From Sipunculus nudus (lineage: Eukaryota > Annelida > Sipuncula > Golfingiida > Sipunculidae), in assembly GCA_026874595.1 (NCBI GenBank), contig CM049315.1, positions 73,081,416 through 73,145,415 of the forward strand: 64,000 nt of DNA. The letters are read 5' to 3'. A model generated the notes under the pieces. The model searched no databases. It saw only the letters and a list, made by a program, of their open reading frames with translations, and was not told the DNA's origin. Both the position numbers and the translations under genes were made by a program. This document shows, one piece after another, positions 63,276 to 64,000 of this stretch (positions are counted from its first letter, which is position 1; the number at the start of each line of letters is the position of its first letter).

Positions 63276-64000
63276 CTAATAATCAAATTATACTATTAGA
63301 TCCCTGTAATATTATGCTACTGTGCCTAGCTTTATATTTACGCTGATTTCAAATTCCCGATATTCGCGAAACGGAAAATACACTAAACATGAACCGCTCA
63401 TGTATAAGACGTTCCATCAGCATGAAGAATTTCTCCAAAAGATAAAATAACCAACCAGACAATTTAGTTTTAAATCAGCCAAATAGTTGAATGGTCTGCC
63501 CACATTAAGAAAAAAATGTAATTATAAAGCCGAACCATACTATTCTGCCAGAGATCGTGAGTTTTTTATCTCCTAAAAATGTTGTCGTGGTCACGAGTTG
63601 ACATTCCTTGTATAAGTTACATCCATACAAAATCGTGGACAAGTAGACCATTGATGTCTGCAGGCACTCGCGCAAACGGAACGGAATGACAGAAAATAAG
63701 ATTTTTCTGTGCACATAATACACGCAAGTGGTCAAATGTGGCTTTATTTAAGAAATCTTAAAACACTACTTGAGTGTGCGCTTCGAAACTCCCTTAAATC
63801 CTCCATCGTTATACATGTGAACGGAGGACCCATGTATGGGGGTTAGCACTATTAGAGACAAGATAATACGCTAGACATGTCATATATTCTAGGCAAGTAT
63901 CATAAATACTGCGTTATAAGAAGATGTTATTTAACCACCAAAATGTCATACACTATTTGGTCTTTCCATCCAGTCTAAACGGTTCAGAATTTTTGTGTTT
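63276..64000. other. Upstream intron of the glutamate receptor
   Basis: The preceding exon (M1 and pore loop) was not recognised. The minus-strand frame at 63505-63735 lacks pore-loop motifs. The phrase 'tttcaaattcccgatatt' at 63347 also occurs at 10610, a small dispersed repeat. Confidence 0.5.

Noticed and set aside
63505-63735. M1/pore-loop exon of the glutamate receptor on the minus strand
   Set aside because: The frame lacks the pore-loop tryptophan motifs and has no clear splice sites, so the preceding exon is more likely outside the window.

Overview
This is a gene-poor, AT-rich eukaryotic (metazoan) window. It has spliced exons with GT/AG junctions and matching phases, many long (TA)n arrays, poly-G/C tracts, and layers of decayed transposable elements. 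The gene content (C-type lectin-like receptor with a signalling tail, ionotropic glutamate receptor, THAP and PHD fragments) and the dispersed repeat ending in a 'gctcaggtgagctaaaa'-type tail suggest a mollusc or another lophotrochozoan. The taxon is an inference. I ran no searches: family names rest on motifs, catalytic signatures, terminal repeats and splice phases read by eye.

Layout. 1.2-3.6 kb (+): six phase-consistent exons of a membrane receptor, with the end of one C-type lectin-like domain, a second domain, a transmembrane helix, and a tail carrying YNNM, TVYADI and EYAEI motifs. 4.6 kb: three perfect hairpins spaced exactly 3 nt apart. 7.3-10.3 kb: a Kolobok/T2-like DNA transposon with TTAA target duplications, a broken THAP domain, and an inverted 20-bp CRE-palindrome repeat. 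15-16 kb: an old satellite of about 157 bp. 17.4 kb: a MITE. 19-19.5 kb: a GAATATC-rich minisatellite. 21-22 kb: a dead Tc1/mariner/IS630-like DDE transposase. 22.5-31.9 kb: a region bounded by inverted CACTCTAAAA termini and GGTTGA-rich arms, holding a decayed multi-exon minus-strand reading frame of unknown function. 32-45 kb: isolated exons (unknown; MFS/monocarboxylate-transporter-like; unknown two-exon gene), a 17-bp minisatellite, a 0.65-kb direct duplication and a foldback element.

45.3-48.1 kb: three head-to-tail units of about 920 bp, each combining an LTR-like promoter/poly(A) region with a short internal segment; a related partial copy lies at 59.3-59.8 kb. 49.4-54.0 kb: an L2/CR1-like LINE (endonuclease C-terminus, reverse transcriptase, (ATT)n tail) split by a 2.1-kb insertion. 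54-55.4 kb: THAP and PHD zinc-finger fragments. 55.7-57.7 kb: a non-autonomous hAT-like element. 58.6-63.3 kb (-): three in-phase exons of an ionotropic glutamate receptor (M3, S2 lobe, M4) with unusual gate and ligand-site residues.

The host genes are a likely immune-type receptor and a ligand-gated channel subunit, and both continue beyond what can be seen here. The remaining sequence is mostly transposon remains. No prokaryotic features, CRISPR arrays, rRNA genes or intact tRNA genes were seen.
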